From Pseudoclavibacter terrae (GTDB lineage: Bacteria > Actinomycetota > Actinomycetes > Actinomycetales > Microbacteriaceae), in contig NZ_WBJX01000003.1 of assembly GCF_008831075.1 (NCBI RefSeq), forward strand, positions 248,001 to 312,000: a DNA stretch of 64,000 bases, written 5' to 3'. A model generated the notes under the pieces. That model was not told the DNA's origin and ran no database searches. It saw nothing but the letters and a program-made list of their open reading frames with translations. The position numbers and the translations under genes were made by a program. Of the stretch, positions 25,683 through 35,317 are shown in pieces. Every line of letters starts with the position of its first letter. Position 1 is the first letter of the stretch.

Positions 25683-27095
25683 ATGAGCGATCCAACAGGC
25701 GGCGCGGGCGAACGCGACCCGAACGCCCCAGTGCCACAGAACCCAGCGCCGCAGAATGGCGACCCGGCCGCACCGCAGGCGCCGCAGGCGTCCTTCGGCG
25801 ACCAGCCCGCCAACGGCGAGCAGGGCGGCTACGGCGTCGGCAGCAGCTACGGCTCCAGCGGCGACAACTACCAGGCCCCGAGCAACTACTCAGCTCCTGG
25901 TGGTTCCTACGAGGCCCCAGGTTCAACCCCCGACTACCAGGGCGGGCAGTCCTCGTACTCGGGATCCACCGGATCGAGCGTGCCGAGCGCGTCGTCGAAC
26001 TCCGGATACTCGACCCCGAGCTACGGCTCGTCGGGCGACTCCTCCTACTCGTCGCCGAGCGCCGGCTCGTACACGGGTGACACCTCGTACACGGCACCGT
26101 CGGCTTCGGGCAGCGACTACTCCGCCCCCGGCTACGGCAGCACCCCTGACTACTCCTCCGGCAACAGCTACGGCAGCGAGCCGAGCTCCTACGGATCCGC
26201 CCCGGCTCCGGATGCTTACGGCGCCCCCGCGCAGAACGCGTACGGCTCGGCACCTCAGGACCAGAACGCCTACGGCGCATCCGCGCCCAACGCGTACGGC
26301 TCCACTCCCCAGGACCAGAACGCAGCTGGCGCCTACGGTGGCGCACCCGCGTACGGTGCTGCCGGTGGCGCTGGCGGACAGCAGCAGTACGGCAACTACG
26401 CCCCGCAGGGCCAGGGCGGAGGCATGAACACGCTCGGCCTGATCGCGCTCATCGCTGGTGTCCTCAGCATCGCGATCGCGTTCATCCCGTTCTTCGGATA
26501 CTTCGGGATCGCGCTGGCCCTCGCGGCCATCGGCCTGGGCATCGCGGGACTGGTCGTCAAGCGCTTCAACGCGAAGAAGCTCCTCGCGATCATCGGCCTC
26601 GTGCTCGGTGGACTCGGCCTCATCGTCGGCCCGATCATCACGACCTGGACGAGCGTGGCAACCGTCACCAACACGGTCGGCGACAGCGTGGACGACTACG
26701 AGACGCTCATGGACGACGAGTACTCGACGCTCGAGAACGGCGTTCCGTCTGAAGGCGAGATCACCGTGGAGATGACGGTGACGAGCACGTCGACCTCGCC
26801 CATCGATGTCAGCTACAGCTACGACAACGACCTGTCGGGTGCCGACCGAGTCCAGGTTGACACCGAGGCTCTCGCCACCGCGGTGCCGTGGTCGGAGACC
26901 GTCACCATGAAGTACAAGGCCGACTACGGGTACGACAGCTCGTCCGCCTACCTGTCGGCGTCAACCGTCGACTACACCGACGACCAGCTGACCTGCACGA
27001 TCACGGTCAACGGCAACGTGGTCCAGGAGGCGACGAGCTCGAGCTACGTCTCCTGCTCCGGGTACAGCCTCGCGGAGTACCTGACCGCGGAGTAG
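25683..27095 (+). CDS. Tyr/Gly/Ser/Pro-rich membrane protein with MmpS-like C-terminal domain
   Basis: The 470-residue protein has three parts. Residues 1-240 are low complexity, made of imperfect repeats such as SYGSSGD, YSAPG and APQDQNAYG, likely disordered. Residues about 245-330 carry two or three hydrophobic helices (DUF4190-like). Residues about 335-470 lie outside and resemble the MmpS family: ITVEMTVTST, then a PWSETVTM strand and LTCTITVNGNVVQEA with a second cysteine in YVSCSG, which could form a disulfide. MmpS proteins assist lipid or siderophore export in mycobacteria. No MmpL gene lies nearby. The start is ATG with AGGGGA close upstream. Confidence 0.75.
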   Translation: MSDPTGGAGERDPNAPVPQNPAPQNGDPAAPQAPQASFGDQPANGEQGGYGVGSSYGSSGDNYQAPSNYSAPGGSYEAPGSTPDYQGGQSSYSGSTGSSVPSASSNSGYSTPSYGSSGDSSYSSPSAGSYTGDTSYTAPSASGSDYSAPGYGSTPDYSSGNSYGSEPSSYGSAPAPDAYGAPAQNAYGSAPQDQNAYGASAPNAYGSTPQDQNAAGAYGGAPAYGAAGGAGGQQQYGNYAPQGQGGGMNTLGLIALIAGVLSIAIAFIPFFGYFGIALALAAIGLGIAGLVVKRFNAKKLLAIIGLVLGGLGLIVGPIITTWTSVATVTNTVGDSVDDYETLMDDEYSTLENGVPSEGEITVEMTVTSTSTSPIDVSYSYDNDLSGADRVQVDTEALATAVPWSETVTMKYKADYGYDSSSAYLSASTVDYTDDQLTCTITVNGNVVQEATSSSYVSCSGYSLAEYLTAE

Positions 27096-27114
27096 GTTCC
27101 AGTCACCTCCACGC

Positions 27115-27144
27115 GAACGGCCCCCTCTTCGGAGGGGGCCGTTC
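27115..27144 (+). terminator. Terminator hairpin with cTTCGg loop
   Basis: GAACGGCCCCCTC at 27115-27127 pairs exactly with its complement at 27132-27144 around a TTCG tetraloop. It lies 20 bases after the MmpS-like stop and before the convergent cca gene. Confidence 0.85.
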
Positions 27145-27197
27145 TGCATGCGTCGGTCAGGCCGGACGCGCCGTCTTCTCAGACCGACGCGGTGCGA

Positions 27198-28628
27198 CTA
27201 CGGGCGGTTCGCTTCCCACCATTCGAGGAGGCGCTGCTTCGCATCGTCGTGCTCAAGCGGGCCCTCGTCGAGTCGCACTTCGAGCAGGTGCTTGTAGGCC
27301 TTCCCGACGAGCGGGCCCGGGGCGATCTCGAGGATCGCCATGATCTGCTCGCCGTCGAGGCTCGGTCGCACTGAATCGAGCTCTTCCTTCTCCTGAAGCT
27401 CCAGGATGCGCCGCTCCAGGTCGTCGATCGCGAAGAGCAGGCGGTCCGACTTGCGCTGGTTGCGGGTCGTGATGTCGGCGCGGATGAGGATGAGGAGGCG
27501 CTGCAGTTCCGGGCCGGCGTCCCGCGCGAAGCGGCGCACGGCCGAGTCCGTCCATCCGGCGCCCTCGTAGTTGAAGACCCGCATGTGGAGTTCCACGAGG
27601 CGCGAGACCGACTTCATCGTGTCGTTGTCGAAGCGCAGCGAGGTGAGTCGCTTGCGCGCGAGCTTCGCACCCACGACGTCGTGGTTGTAGAAGGTGACCT
27701 TGCGGTTCTCCCCGAAGCGGCGCGTCTTGGGCTTCCCGATGTCGTGCAGCAATGCAGCGAGGCGGAGGACGATGTCCGCGTCGGCACCGGGGTTGCGCTC
27801 GCGCTCGAGTGCGATGGCCTGCTCGAGCACCGTGATCGAGTGCTCGTAGACATCCTTGTGGCGGTGCGCGTCGTCGCGCTCGAGCTGCAGGGCCGGGAGC
27901 TCTGGCAGCACGAGCTCGGCGAGGCCGGTCTCGACGAAGAGCTCGAGACCCGCGCGCGGCGTGTCGGTCTTGAGCAGCTTCACGAGTTCGTCCCTGACCC
28001 GCTCGGCGGAGATGTCGAGGATGCGTCGACGCAGTTCCACGATGGCGTCGAAGGAGTCGATGTCGAGCTGGAAGCCGAGCTGGGACGTGAAACGCACCGC
28101 CCGCAGCATGCGCAGCGGGTCGTCGCCGAAGGAGACGGCGGCCTCGATGGGCGTGCGCAGCGTCGCCTCCATGAGGTCCTTCGTGCCGTCGGAGGGGTCC
28201 ACGAGCGTGAGGGCAGGCAGCTGCAGCGCGAGCGCGTTGACGGTGAAGTCGCGGCGGTGCAGGTCGCCCTCGATCGTGTCGCCGAACGCGACCACCGGCT
28301 TTCGGGACGTGCCGTCGTAGCTGTCGGCCCGGTAGGTCGTGATCTCGACGGTCTCGCCTGAGAACCGGGCGCCGATCGTGCCGAACTCGCGGCCGATATC
28401 CCAGTGCGCATCCGCGATGGGCGCGACGATGCGCAGGATGTCGTCCGGGCGCGCGTCCGTCGTGAAATCGAGGTCGGTGACCTCTCGCCCCAGGAAGGCA
28501 TCGCGGACGGGGCCGCCCACGAGGGCGAGCTCGAATCCGGCCGCTTCGAAGGCGGCGGCGAGCTCGGCGACGGGCGACGCGGTCGCGAGTCCGCGAAGGC
28601 GTTCCATGGCGGACTGCACGTTTTGCAT
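27198..28628 (-). CDS. cca: CCA tRNA nucleotidyltransferase
   Basis: The 476-residue enzyme adds CCA to tRNA 3' ends; this is needed because the two tRNA genes here do not encode CCA. The class II polymerase head shows GGPVRDAFLG at 38-47 and catalytic aspartates in DLDFTTDA at 52-59. RRDFTVNALAL and DPLRMLRAVRFTSQLGF follow. A C-terminal HD domain has LLHDIGKPKTR. ATG at 28628 is preceded at six bases by TAGAAT, so a leaderless transcript is likely. It is divergent from the DUF6049 gene, as in other actinobacteria. Confidence 0.95.
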   Translation of the reverse strand: MQNVQSAMERLRGLATASPVAELAAAFEAAGFELALVGGPVRDAFLGREVTDLDFTTDARPDDILRIVAPIADAHWDIGREFGTIGARFSGETVEITTYRADSYDGTSRKPVVAFGDTIEGDLHRRDFTVNALALQLPALTLVDPSDGTKDLMEATLRTPIEAAVSFGDDPLRMLRAVRFTSQLGFQLDIDSFDAIVELRRRILDISAERVRDELVKLLKTDTPRAGLELFVETGLAELVLPELPALQLERDDAHRHKDVYEHSITVLEQAIALERERNPGADADIVLRLAALLHDIGKPKTRRFGENRKVTFYNHDVVGAKLARKRLTSLRFDNDTMKSVSRLVELHMRVFNYEGAGWTDSAVRRFARDAGPELQRLLILIRADITTRNQRKSDRLLFAIDDLERRILELQEKEELDSVRPSLDGEQIMAILEIAPGPLVGKAYKHLLEVRLDEGPLEHDDAKQRLLEWWEANRP

Positions 28629-28720
28629 CCGCTCATTCTACGAGCCGCGGCGGATGCTCGCCGTGCGCTCGAGGGCGCGTTCAGCTCGCCACTTCCCCGT
28701 CCGTCCTTACTATGGAGGTC

Positions 28721-31135
28721 ATGGACCACGCACCGCGCGCCGCTGTGCCACGGTTCCTGCGTGCCTGTGCACGCCGGGTTGTCCCTGCGACGCTCCTGGC
28801 GTCGTTGCTGGCGCTCGGGGTCACCGGGGGCGCGTCAGCAGCACCCACGAGCCAGCCCGCAGGGGCCACGACGAGCGTCGGAAGCGCGATGGTCGGGACG
28901 GCTGCGGTCGAGCCGCGGGCGATCGCCGACGCCCCGGACGGACAGGTCTCCATCTACGCCGCGCCCGCTGACGGTGGGCTCGTGCAGCCCGGCGGTCCGC
29001 TGGTCGTCGAGCTGGTCGTCGTCAACAAGACCGACGCACAGCTCGCGCCTGCGCAGCTCGAGCTGTCCGTCGGCTCGTCCACGATCGACACGAGGTTCGC
29101 GCTGGATGCGTGGAGCGAGTCGAGCAGTGAGGCTGAGCTCGACCGTCTTGACCTCGTCGCAAGCCTCGGCTCCGGTCCGATCGCCGCAGGTGAGACCACC
29201 ACCGTGAGCGTCTCGGTTCCCGCTGACGGCCTCCCCTTCGCGGCAACCGACGACTTCGGTCCGCGAGCCATGGCGGCGGCACTCGTGAGCGGCGACTCGA
29301 AGCTCGCGCAGGCTCGTTCGACGATCGTGCTCAACGGGGTTGCGGCCGCTGAACCCACCCTCGTCTCAACCGTTGTCCCCATCACCTCCGGGCTGCTCGC
29401 CGACGCAGATGAACCGCTGCTCAGCGTCGACAGCCTTCTCGAGCAGACGGCGCCAGGTGGGCGCCTCGACGAGATCCTGAGCGCGGTGGAGGCCAGCCCG
29501 AACGCCACCGTCGCCATCGACCCGCGCCTCCTCGCATCCATACGCGTCCTCGGCTCGGCCGCGCCCGAGTCGGCGCTCAGCTGGCTGGACCGCCTGACGG
29601 CGCTGGAGAATCAGACGTTCGAGCTGCCGTTCGCTGACGCGAGCCTCACGCTCCAGTCGCAGTGGGGTGCGCAGCAGCCGCTCGAGGTCACGAACTTCGA
29701 CTTCGACATCGACCCCGCGAACTTCGCCGACCCTGCAGCCACGGCGACGCAGACGCCGACTCCCACGGCTACGGAGACGACCGACACAGGGACCACAACC
29801 CCCTCGGAGGACGGCGACGCCGACACGTCGAACGGCGTCGACGCATCCGCCACCCCCGAGGCAACCGATGCGGAGTCGCCCACCGCATCCCCCACCGAGG
29901 AAGCCGAGCCCCTTGCGCCTCCGCTCCCCACAACCGAGAGCCTCGTGAGCTTCCCGTACTCCATGAGCGGAGTCGTCTGGCCGCAGGCGGGCACGGTCCA
30001 GTCGACCGACCTCGACAAGTTCCGCGGCTGGGGCGGCGAGTCGATCATCCTGGATGACACCAACGCGGGTGTGAGCGCCGACGCGGACTTCACGGAGAGC
30101 GCGCAGGCCACCGTCGCGGGATGGAACGCGGTCGTCGCCGAGAAGATCCTGGATGACGCGTTCGACGACGCCGTGCACGCGACGACCGACGAGGAGTGGA
30201 ACGAGGCGGCGACCCGTATCGCGACGCTGCTTGCCGTCGTCACGCGCGAGCTGCCCTACGAGCCGCGAACGCTGGTCGGCACGGTCACGCGCGACGAGTT
30301 CGACGGCGAGCGCCTCGCGCAGACGCTGCAGTTCGTGGATGGACTCAGCTGGGCCGCCACGACACCCCTCACGTTCCCCGGAGACGACGACACCGATCGT
30401 CGCGAGGCCTCGCTCATCGACGGAAGCGTGGGCGAGACCGCGTTCAACCGGATGACCGGCGTCATGCAGACCATCGAGCGCGCCCAGGTCATCTCGACGA
30501 TCTTCGACGACCCGCTCGACTACAGCGACCCGGTCCGCACGGCAGGCGTCGGGGCCCTGTCCACAGGGTGGGCGAATGACCCGGCAGGGGCGCAGACGGC
30601 AGCGAGCAGTCTTCGCGACTACGTGACGGTCACCGAGTCCTCGGTGCAACTCGGCGACACGAGCGAGGCGCTCATCGTCGGCCGCGACACCGAGCTGCCG
30701 CTCTTCGTGTCGAACGCGGTCCCGAACCGCAAGGTGACCGTGCTCGTCGAACTCAGGCCAACCACGGGTGCGGTCGAGACCGGCGACGCCGTGGCCCTGT
30801 CGATCGAGCCGAACTCCATGTCCCGCGTCGGCATCCCGATCACCGCCATCGCCAACGGCACCACCTACGTCACCGTCAACGTCATGACGCCCGAGGGTGA
30901 GCCGCTCGCCTCGACGAAGCAGATCCGACTGGATGTGCGCGCCGAGTGGGAGAGCATCGCCATCCTCATCGCGAGCATCGGCCTCGCCGTCCTCTTCATC
31001 GCCGGCCTCGTGCGCACCATCCGTCGCCGGCGGGCGGCGGTGGCCGGGGCCACCACGGACGACGACACCGGGGCAGAACCGGAAGCCGACGTCGACACGG
31101 ACACCGTCGACGCGACCGAGAGCACCAAGGAGTAA
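28721..31135 (+). CDS. DUF6049-family secreted/membrane-anchored protein
   Basis: The 804-residue protein has an N-terminal signal peptide (VVPATLLASLLALGVTGGASAAP), a large extracytoplasmic region, and a C-terminal helix (WESIAILIASIGLAVLFIAGL) with a short acidic cytoplasmic tail. Residues about 345-415 are a Thr/Pro/Ser/Asp-rich linker. DUF6049 genes sit immediately upstream of murJ across actinobacteria, suggesting a role in envelope assembly; the function is unknown. ATG at 28721 is preferred: TACTAT at 28708-28713 fits a -10 box for a leaderless start. ATG at 28712 is the alternative. The gene ends two bases before murJ. Confidence 0.85.
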   Translation: MDHAPRAAVPRFLRACARRVVPATLLASLLALGVTGGASAAPTSQPAGATTSVGSAMVGTAAVEPRAIADAPDGQVSIYAAPADGGLVQPGGPLVVELVVVNKTDAQLAPAQLELSVGSSTIDTRFALDAWSESSSEAELDRLDLVASLGSGPIAAGETTTVSVSVPADGLPFAATDDFGPRAMAAALVSGDSKLAQARSTIVLNGVAAAEPTLVSTVVPITSGLLADADEPLLSVDSLLEQTAPGGRLDEILSAVEASPNATVAIDPRLLASIRVLGSAAPESALSWLDRLTALENQTFELPFADASLTLQSQWGAQQPLEVTNFDFDIDPANFADPAATATQTPTPTATETTDTGTTTPSEDGDADTSNGVDASATPEATDAESPTASPTEEAEPLAPPLPTTESLVSFPYSMSGVVWPQAGTVQSTDLDKFRGWGGESIILDDTNAGVSADADFTESAQATVAGWNAVVAEKILDDAFDDAVHATTDEEWNEAATRIATLLAVVTRELPYEPRTLVGTVTRDEFDGERLAQTLQFVDGLSWAATTPLTFPGDDDTDRREASLIDGSVGETAFNRMTGVMQTIERAQVISTIFDDPLDYSDPVRTAGVGALSTGWANDPAGAQTAASSLRDYVTVTESSVQLGDTSEALIVGRDTELPLFVSNAVPNRKVTVLVELRPTTGAVETGDAVALSIEPNSMSRVGIPITAIANGTTYVTVNVMTPEGEPLASTKQIRLDVRAEWESIAILIASIGLAVLFIAGLVRTIRRRRAAVAGATTDDDTGAEPEADVDTDTVDATESTKE

Positions 31136-31137
31136 GC

Positions 31138-33225
31138 ATGGCTCAGGGCATCGCTCGGGCGAGCGCGCTCCTGGCATCCGGCACGATGGTGTCGCGCGTG
31201 CTGGGCTTCGTGAAGGCCATCGTCATCGCGCAGACCATCGGCGTCATCGGCGTCTCCGCCGACGCGTTCGCCGGTGCGAACCAGCTGCCGAGCAACATCT
31301 ACTCGATCATCTCGGTCGGCCTCCTCAACGCCGTCATCGTGCCGCAGGTCGTGAAGGCGGCCAGGCACGAAGATGGCGGCCAGCTGTACGTCAATCGACT
31401 CGTCACGCTGGCCATGGTGCTGCTCGGCGGGCTGACCATCCTCGCGACCGTGGGCGCCCCCATCATCGGCGCGCTCTACGGCGCGAGCCTCAGCTCGGAG
31501 CAGCTCGGGCTCCTCGTGGCCTTCGCGTACTGGTGCATGCCGCAGATCTTCTTCTACGGCATGTACGCCGTGCTCGGCGAGATCCTCAACGCGCGCGGCC
31601 TGTTCGGACCGTTCGCGTGGGCTCCCGTCATCAACAACGTCGTCGGCATCGCGGGACTGCTGCTCTTCAGCTCCATCTTCGGCGCCGACCCGACGGGCAC
31701 CGGGCGCAACATCGACTCGTGGGACCCGACCATGATCGCCATGCTCGGCGGCACCGCGACGCTCGGCGTCGCCATGCAGACCATCGTGCTGCTGTTCTTC
31801 TGGCGTCGCGCGGGGCTCCGCTTCGGCCTCGACTTCCAGTTCCGCGGCACCGGGCTCGGCCAGGTCGGCAAGCTCGCCGGGTGGACCCTCGGGATGCTGC
31901 TGGTCATGCAGCTCGCGGGGCTCGTCGAGACGATCGTCGCCTACCTCGCATCCGGCGAGAACGCGTCGATCGCGGCTATGCAGAACGCGTTCCTCATCTT
32001 CGCGCTCCCACACGCCGTCGTCGCCGTCTCGATCGCCACGGCCTTCTTCACGCGCATGAGCGCGGCCATCAGCGACGACAGGCCCCAGGACTTCATTCGC
32101 GACCTCTCCGAGGGTTCGCGACTCATCGGCATGTTTCTGCTGTTCTCCGGGTTCGGTCTCGCCCTCGTCGCCGTGCCCTTCGCGCGGATCTTCGCGACGA
32201 CGGATGCCGGCATCAACTCAATCGCGGCGATCCTCATCGCCTTCCTGGTCGGCCTCATCCCGTTCAGCGGGCTGTTCATCGTGCAGCGTGCGTTCTACGC
32301 GCTCGAAGACACCAAGACGGTGTTCTTCGTGTTCCTGTTCACGGTTCCCCTGCACATCTTCGGCATGGCGCTCGCCGCCATCGGCCCGGTCGAGTTCATC
32401 GTCGTCGGGCTCGCTCTCATGCAGTCGATCATGTCGACGCTGCGACTCGCGATCCTGCTCGTCATCCTCAGGAAGCGGATGGGGCAGCTCGACTTCGCGA
32501 ACATCACCCGCTCCTACGTGCGCTTCACGGTCGCCGCCATCGCCGCATCCATCCCGGCGCTGATCGTCATGGTCCTGCTCGGCACGTTCCAGGAAGACGG
32601 CTTCCCTCGATCCGGAATCTTCCAGGCCCTGATCTCCTGCGCCATCGGCGCCGGCATCATGGCCCTCTTCTACTTCCCGCTGCTCTGGGTGCTCAAGTCG
32701 CCCGAGTTCCGCGGCTTCGCGAGGCCGGTGCTCGCCCGCTTCGGCGTCAAGACCGGTGGGCCCTCCAGCCCAGCACGCGGCGAGGACGAGGAGGGCGACC
32801 TCGACGCCGACCTCCTGGCGACGTTCCCCGACACCGCCACCGCCTCCGGCAGCGACTCGGCACCGACGCCCTGGAACCTCGCATCCGAAGAAGCTGAGCC
32901 GGATACTGCCGAGGAGCGCAGGCAGGCCGAAGAGCAAGAGCAGCGTGAGGAGCGCGTCAACGCCGCCTCCTGGGCCTTCGGGGGCGCTACCGAGGACCTC
33001 TCGACCGCCGGCATCATCCTGCCCATGCACTCGCGCACGACCGAGATCCCGAAGGTCGGTCGCACGGAGCCGCCGCGCACGCGTCGCGAACGCCGCGAGG
33101 AGGAGCGCCGGGCCGTGATCGAGCTGGCAGCCCGCCGTGAAGAGGAAGCGCGCCTCGCCCGCGAAGCCCGGGATCGCGCCGATGACGGCGATGGGCGCGG
33201 TTCACCACCTCGTCCGAAGGAATAG
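31138..33225 (+). CDS. murJ: Lipid II flippase MurJ (MviN) with long cytoplasmic tail
   Basis: The 695-residue membrane protein has about 14-15 helices in residues 1-535. Family signatures include SGTMVSRVLGFVKAIVIAQ, ADAFAGANQLPSNIYSI and PFSGLFIVQRAFYALEDTKT. It flips the peptidoglycan precursor lipid II across the membrane. The C-terminal 150 residues are charged and low complexity. The mycobacterial homologue carries a pseudokinase there; this one shows no kinase motifs. AAGGAG lies five bases before the ATG, which follows the DUF6049 stop by two bases, so the two are translationally linked. Confidence 0.95.
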   Translation: MAQGIARASALLASGTMVSRVLGFVKAIVIAQTIGVIGVSADAFAGANQLPSNIYSIISVGLLNAVIVPQVVKAARHEDGGQLYVNRLVTLAMVLLGGLTILATVGAPIIGALYGASLSSEQLGLLVAFAYWCMPQIFFYGMYAVLGEILNARGLFGPFAWAPVINNVVGIAGLLLFSSIFGADPTGTGRNIDSWDPTMIAMLGGTATLGVAMQTIVLLFFWRRAGLRFGLDFQFRGTGLGQVGKLAGWTLGMLLVMQLAGLVETIVAYLASGENASIAAMQNAFLIFALPHAVVAVSIATAFFTRMSAAISDDRPQDFIRDLSEGSRLIGMFLLFSGFGLALVAVPFARIFATTDAGINSIAAILIAFLVGLIPFSGLFIVQRAFYALEDTKTVFFVFLFTVPLHIFGMALAAIGPVEFIVVGLALMQSIMSTLRLAILLVILRKRMGQLDFANITRSYVRFTVAAIAASIPALIVMVLLGTFQEDGFPRSGIFQALISCAIGAGIMALFYFPLLWVLKSPEFRGFARPVLARFGVKTGGPSSPARGEDEEGDLDADLLATFPDTATASGSDSAPTPWNLASEEAEPDTAEERRQAEEQEQREERVNAASWAFGGATEDLSTAGIILPMHSRTTEIPKVGRTEPPRTRRERREEERRAVIELAARREEEARLAREARDRADDGDGRGSPPRPKE

Positions 33226-33296
33226 TCGCTAGTCTCAACGCGTTTGCCTGTATGTCGAGCCGCGATTCCCGCGGTTCGAAGAAGTGCGGAGGACTC

Positions 33297-34289
33297 ATGC
33301 GGAACGTCATCATCATCGGCTCCGGCCCCGCGGGCTACACCGCCGCCATCTACGCGGCGCGCGCGGGCCTCAAGCCGGTTGTCATCACCTCGAGCGTCGA
33401 AGTCGGCGGCGAGCTCATGAACACGACCGACGTCGAGAACTTCCCAGGCTTCCCCGAGGGCATCATGGGGCCCGAGCTGATGGAGCGCATGCAGGCGCAG
33501 GCCGAGCGCTTCGGCGCCGAGCTCGTCTACGACGACGTCACCTCCGTCGAGCTCGACGGCGACGTCAAGCGGGTCTCCACCTCGTACAGCGGAGACTTCG
33601 AAGCGCGCACCGTCATCATCTCCACGGGGTCCGCGTACCGGAAGCTCGGTCTCGATGCGGAAGCCCGTCTCTCCGGCCGCGGCGTCTCCTGGTGCGCGAC
33701 CTGCGACGGCGCGTTCTTCAAGGACCAGCACATCGCCGTCGTCGGCGGCGGCGACTCGGCCATGGAGGAGGCGACGTTCCTGACGCGCTTCGCCAGCAAG
33801 GTCACGATCATCCACCGCTCCGAGAACCTGCGCGCGTCGGTCATCATGCGCGAGCGCGCGGAGCACAACCCGAAGATCGACTGGATGCTCAACTCCCGCA
33901 TCGAGGACATCGCCGGCGAGGCCAGCGTCGAAGGTGCGAGCGTGCTCAACACCGCGACCAACGAACGCACCGAGCTGCCAGTCACCGGCGTGTTCGTCGC
34001 CATCGGCAACGACCCGCGCATCGACCTGTTCAGGAACATCCTCGACATCACCGACGAAGGCACCATCTGGGTCGACGGCCGCTCCTCGCGCACCAGCATC
34101 CCTGGTGTCTTCGCGGCCGGCGACGTCATCGACCCGCACTACCGCCAGGCCATCACGGCCGCAGGGTCCGGCACGGTTGCAGCATTGGACGCCGAGGCGT
34201 ACCTCGCCGCGCAGCCCGAGCCCATCGCGGACGAGTCCGAGGAGCAGGCAGCAGCAGCGGTCACCGAGGACGAGACCGTCATCGTCTGA
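33297..34289 (+). CDS. trxB: Thioredoxin reductase
   Basis: The 330-residue flavoenzyme transfers electrons from NADPH to thioredoxin. It shows FAD-binding IIIGSGPAGYTAAIYAAR, redox motif CATC at residues 133-136 (SWCATCDGAFF), NADPH-binding VVGGGDSAMEEATFL and GVFAAGDVIDP. ATG at 33297 was chosen because GGAGGA lies four bases upstream; the frame extends further without homology. The Gln/Ala/Glu-rich tail of about 20 residues is extra. It lies upstream of trxA. Confidence 0.97.
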   Translation: MRNVIIIGSGPAGYTAAIYAARAGLKPVVITSSVEVGGELMNTTDVENFPGFPEGIMGPELMERMQAQAERFGAELVYDDVTSVELDGDVKRVSTSYSGDFEARTVIISTGSAYRKLGLDAEARLSGRGVSWCATCDGAFFKDQHIAVVGGGDSAMEEATFLTRFASKVTIIHRSENLRASVIMRERAEHNPKIDWMLNSRIEDIAGEASVEGASVLNTATNERTELPVTGVFVAIGNDPRIDLFRNILDITDEGTIWVDGRSSRTSIPGVFAAGDVIDPHYRQAITAAGSGTVAALDAEAYLAAQPEPIADESEEQAAAAVTEDETVIV

Positions 34290-34379
34290 CCCGCTGGTGC
34301 CGCATCCGCTCAATCCGAGCAGGCACTCCGCGCCGAACACCATCCACCACGAAGCACGACAACTCCCACGGAGGTACCA

Positions 34380-34703
34380 ATGTCAGAACCGATCGTCGCC
34401 ACCACGGCGAACTTCGACCAGATCGTGGCAGACGCCCCAGGTCCCGTCATCGTCGACTTCTGGGCCCCCTGGTGCGGCCCGTGCCGTCAGGTCGCGCCGG
34501 TGCTCGACCAGATGAGCGAAGCCCACGAGAACCTCTCCATCGTCAAGGTGAACGTCGATGACGAGCCCGACCTGGCGATGAAGTTCCGCATCACGAGCAT
34601 CCCCGCCCTCAAGCTGTTCTCGAACGGCGAGGTCGTCAAGGAGGTCGTCGGCGCGTACCCGCGCGCGGCCCTCGAGAAGCAGTTCGCCGACTACCTGGGC
34701 TAA
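34380..34703 (+). CDS. trxA: Thioredoxin
   Basis: The 107-residue protein has redox motif WCGPC (C32, C35), the buried Asp in VIVDFW and the cis-Pro loop TSIPALKLF. It reduces disulfides in cytoplasmic proteins and is recycled by TrxB encoded just upstream. GGAGG lies six bases before the ATG. The 90-base gap after trxB may hold a promoter. Confidence 0.97.
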   Translation: MSEPIVATTANFDQIVADAPGPVIVDFWAPWCGPCRQVAPVLDQMSEAHENLSIVKVNVDDEPDLAMKFRITSIPALKLFSNGEVVKEVVGAYPRAALEKQFADYLG

Positions 34704-34727
34704 GCAGCAGGGCTAGGTCACGCAGAT

Positions 34728-35213
34728 ATGGCGCGAGCGCCCATCACCCCCGCGACGAAGGCGCTCGACGCAGCCGGGGTCGAGCACGTGATTCACAGCT
34801 ACGTGCACGACCCCGGCGTCTCTGCGTTCGGGGCGGAAGCGGCCGAGAAGCTCGGCATCGACGAGGCACGCGTCTTCAAGACGCTCGTCGTGCAGCTGGA
34901 TGACAAGCAGCTCGCGGTCGCCGTGGTCCCCGTCAGCGGGTCCCTCGACCTGCGCTCCCTCGCCCAGGCGGCCGGCTGCAAGCGCGCGGCCCTCGCCGAC
35001 ACTGCGCTCGCCGAGAAGCGCACCGGATACGTGCGCGGTGGCATCAGCCCGTTCGGGCAGCGGATGCGCCTGGCCACGTACCTCGACGAGTCCGCGTTCG
35101 CGCATCCCACCATCTTCGTCTCCGGCGGTCGGCGCGGCCTCGACATCGAGGTAGCGCCCGACGCTCTCCTGCACGCTACCGAGGGCCAGCGCGCGCCGAT
35201 CGCGCGCGACTGA
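34728..35213 (+). CDS. ybaK: Cys-tRNA(Pro)/Cys-tRNA(Cys) deacylase YbaK
   Basis: The 161-residue YbaK/EbsC protein hydrolyses Cys-tRNA(Pro) made by mistake. Family motifs are VFKTLVVQLDDKQLAVAVVP with the conserved catalytic-region Lys, RTGYVRGGISPFGQR and PTIFVSGGRRGLDIE. It starts 24 bases after the trxA stop, so co-transcription with trxA is likely. ATG start at 34728. Confidence 0.92.
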   Translation: MARAPITPATKALDAAGVEHVIHSYVHDPGVSAFGAEAAEKLGIDEARVFKTLVVQLDDKQLAVAVVPVSGSLDLRSLAQAAGCKRAALADTALAEKRTGYVRGGISPFGQRMRLATYLDESAFAHPTIFVSGGRRGLDIEVAPDALLHATEGQRAPIARD

Positions 35214-35317
35214 CCCCGGACGCGGCAGGGCCATGCAGTCCACTTCCTGCATGCGGTTCGCGATGGAACGCTTCGCTCGGGCGTATCCTGGGATTTCGAC
35301 TCTCGCGAAGGAACCCC

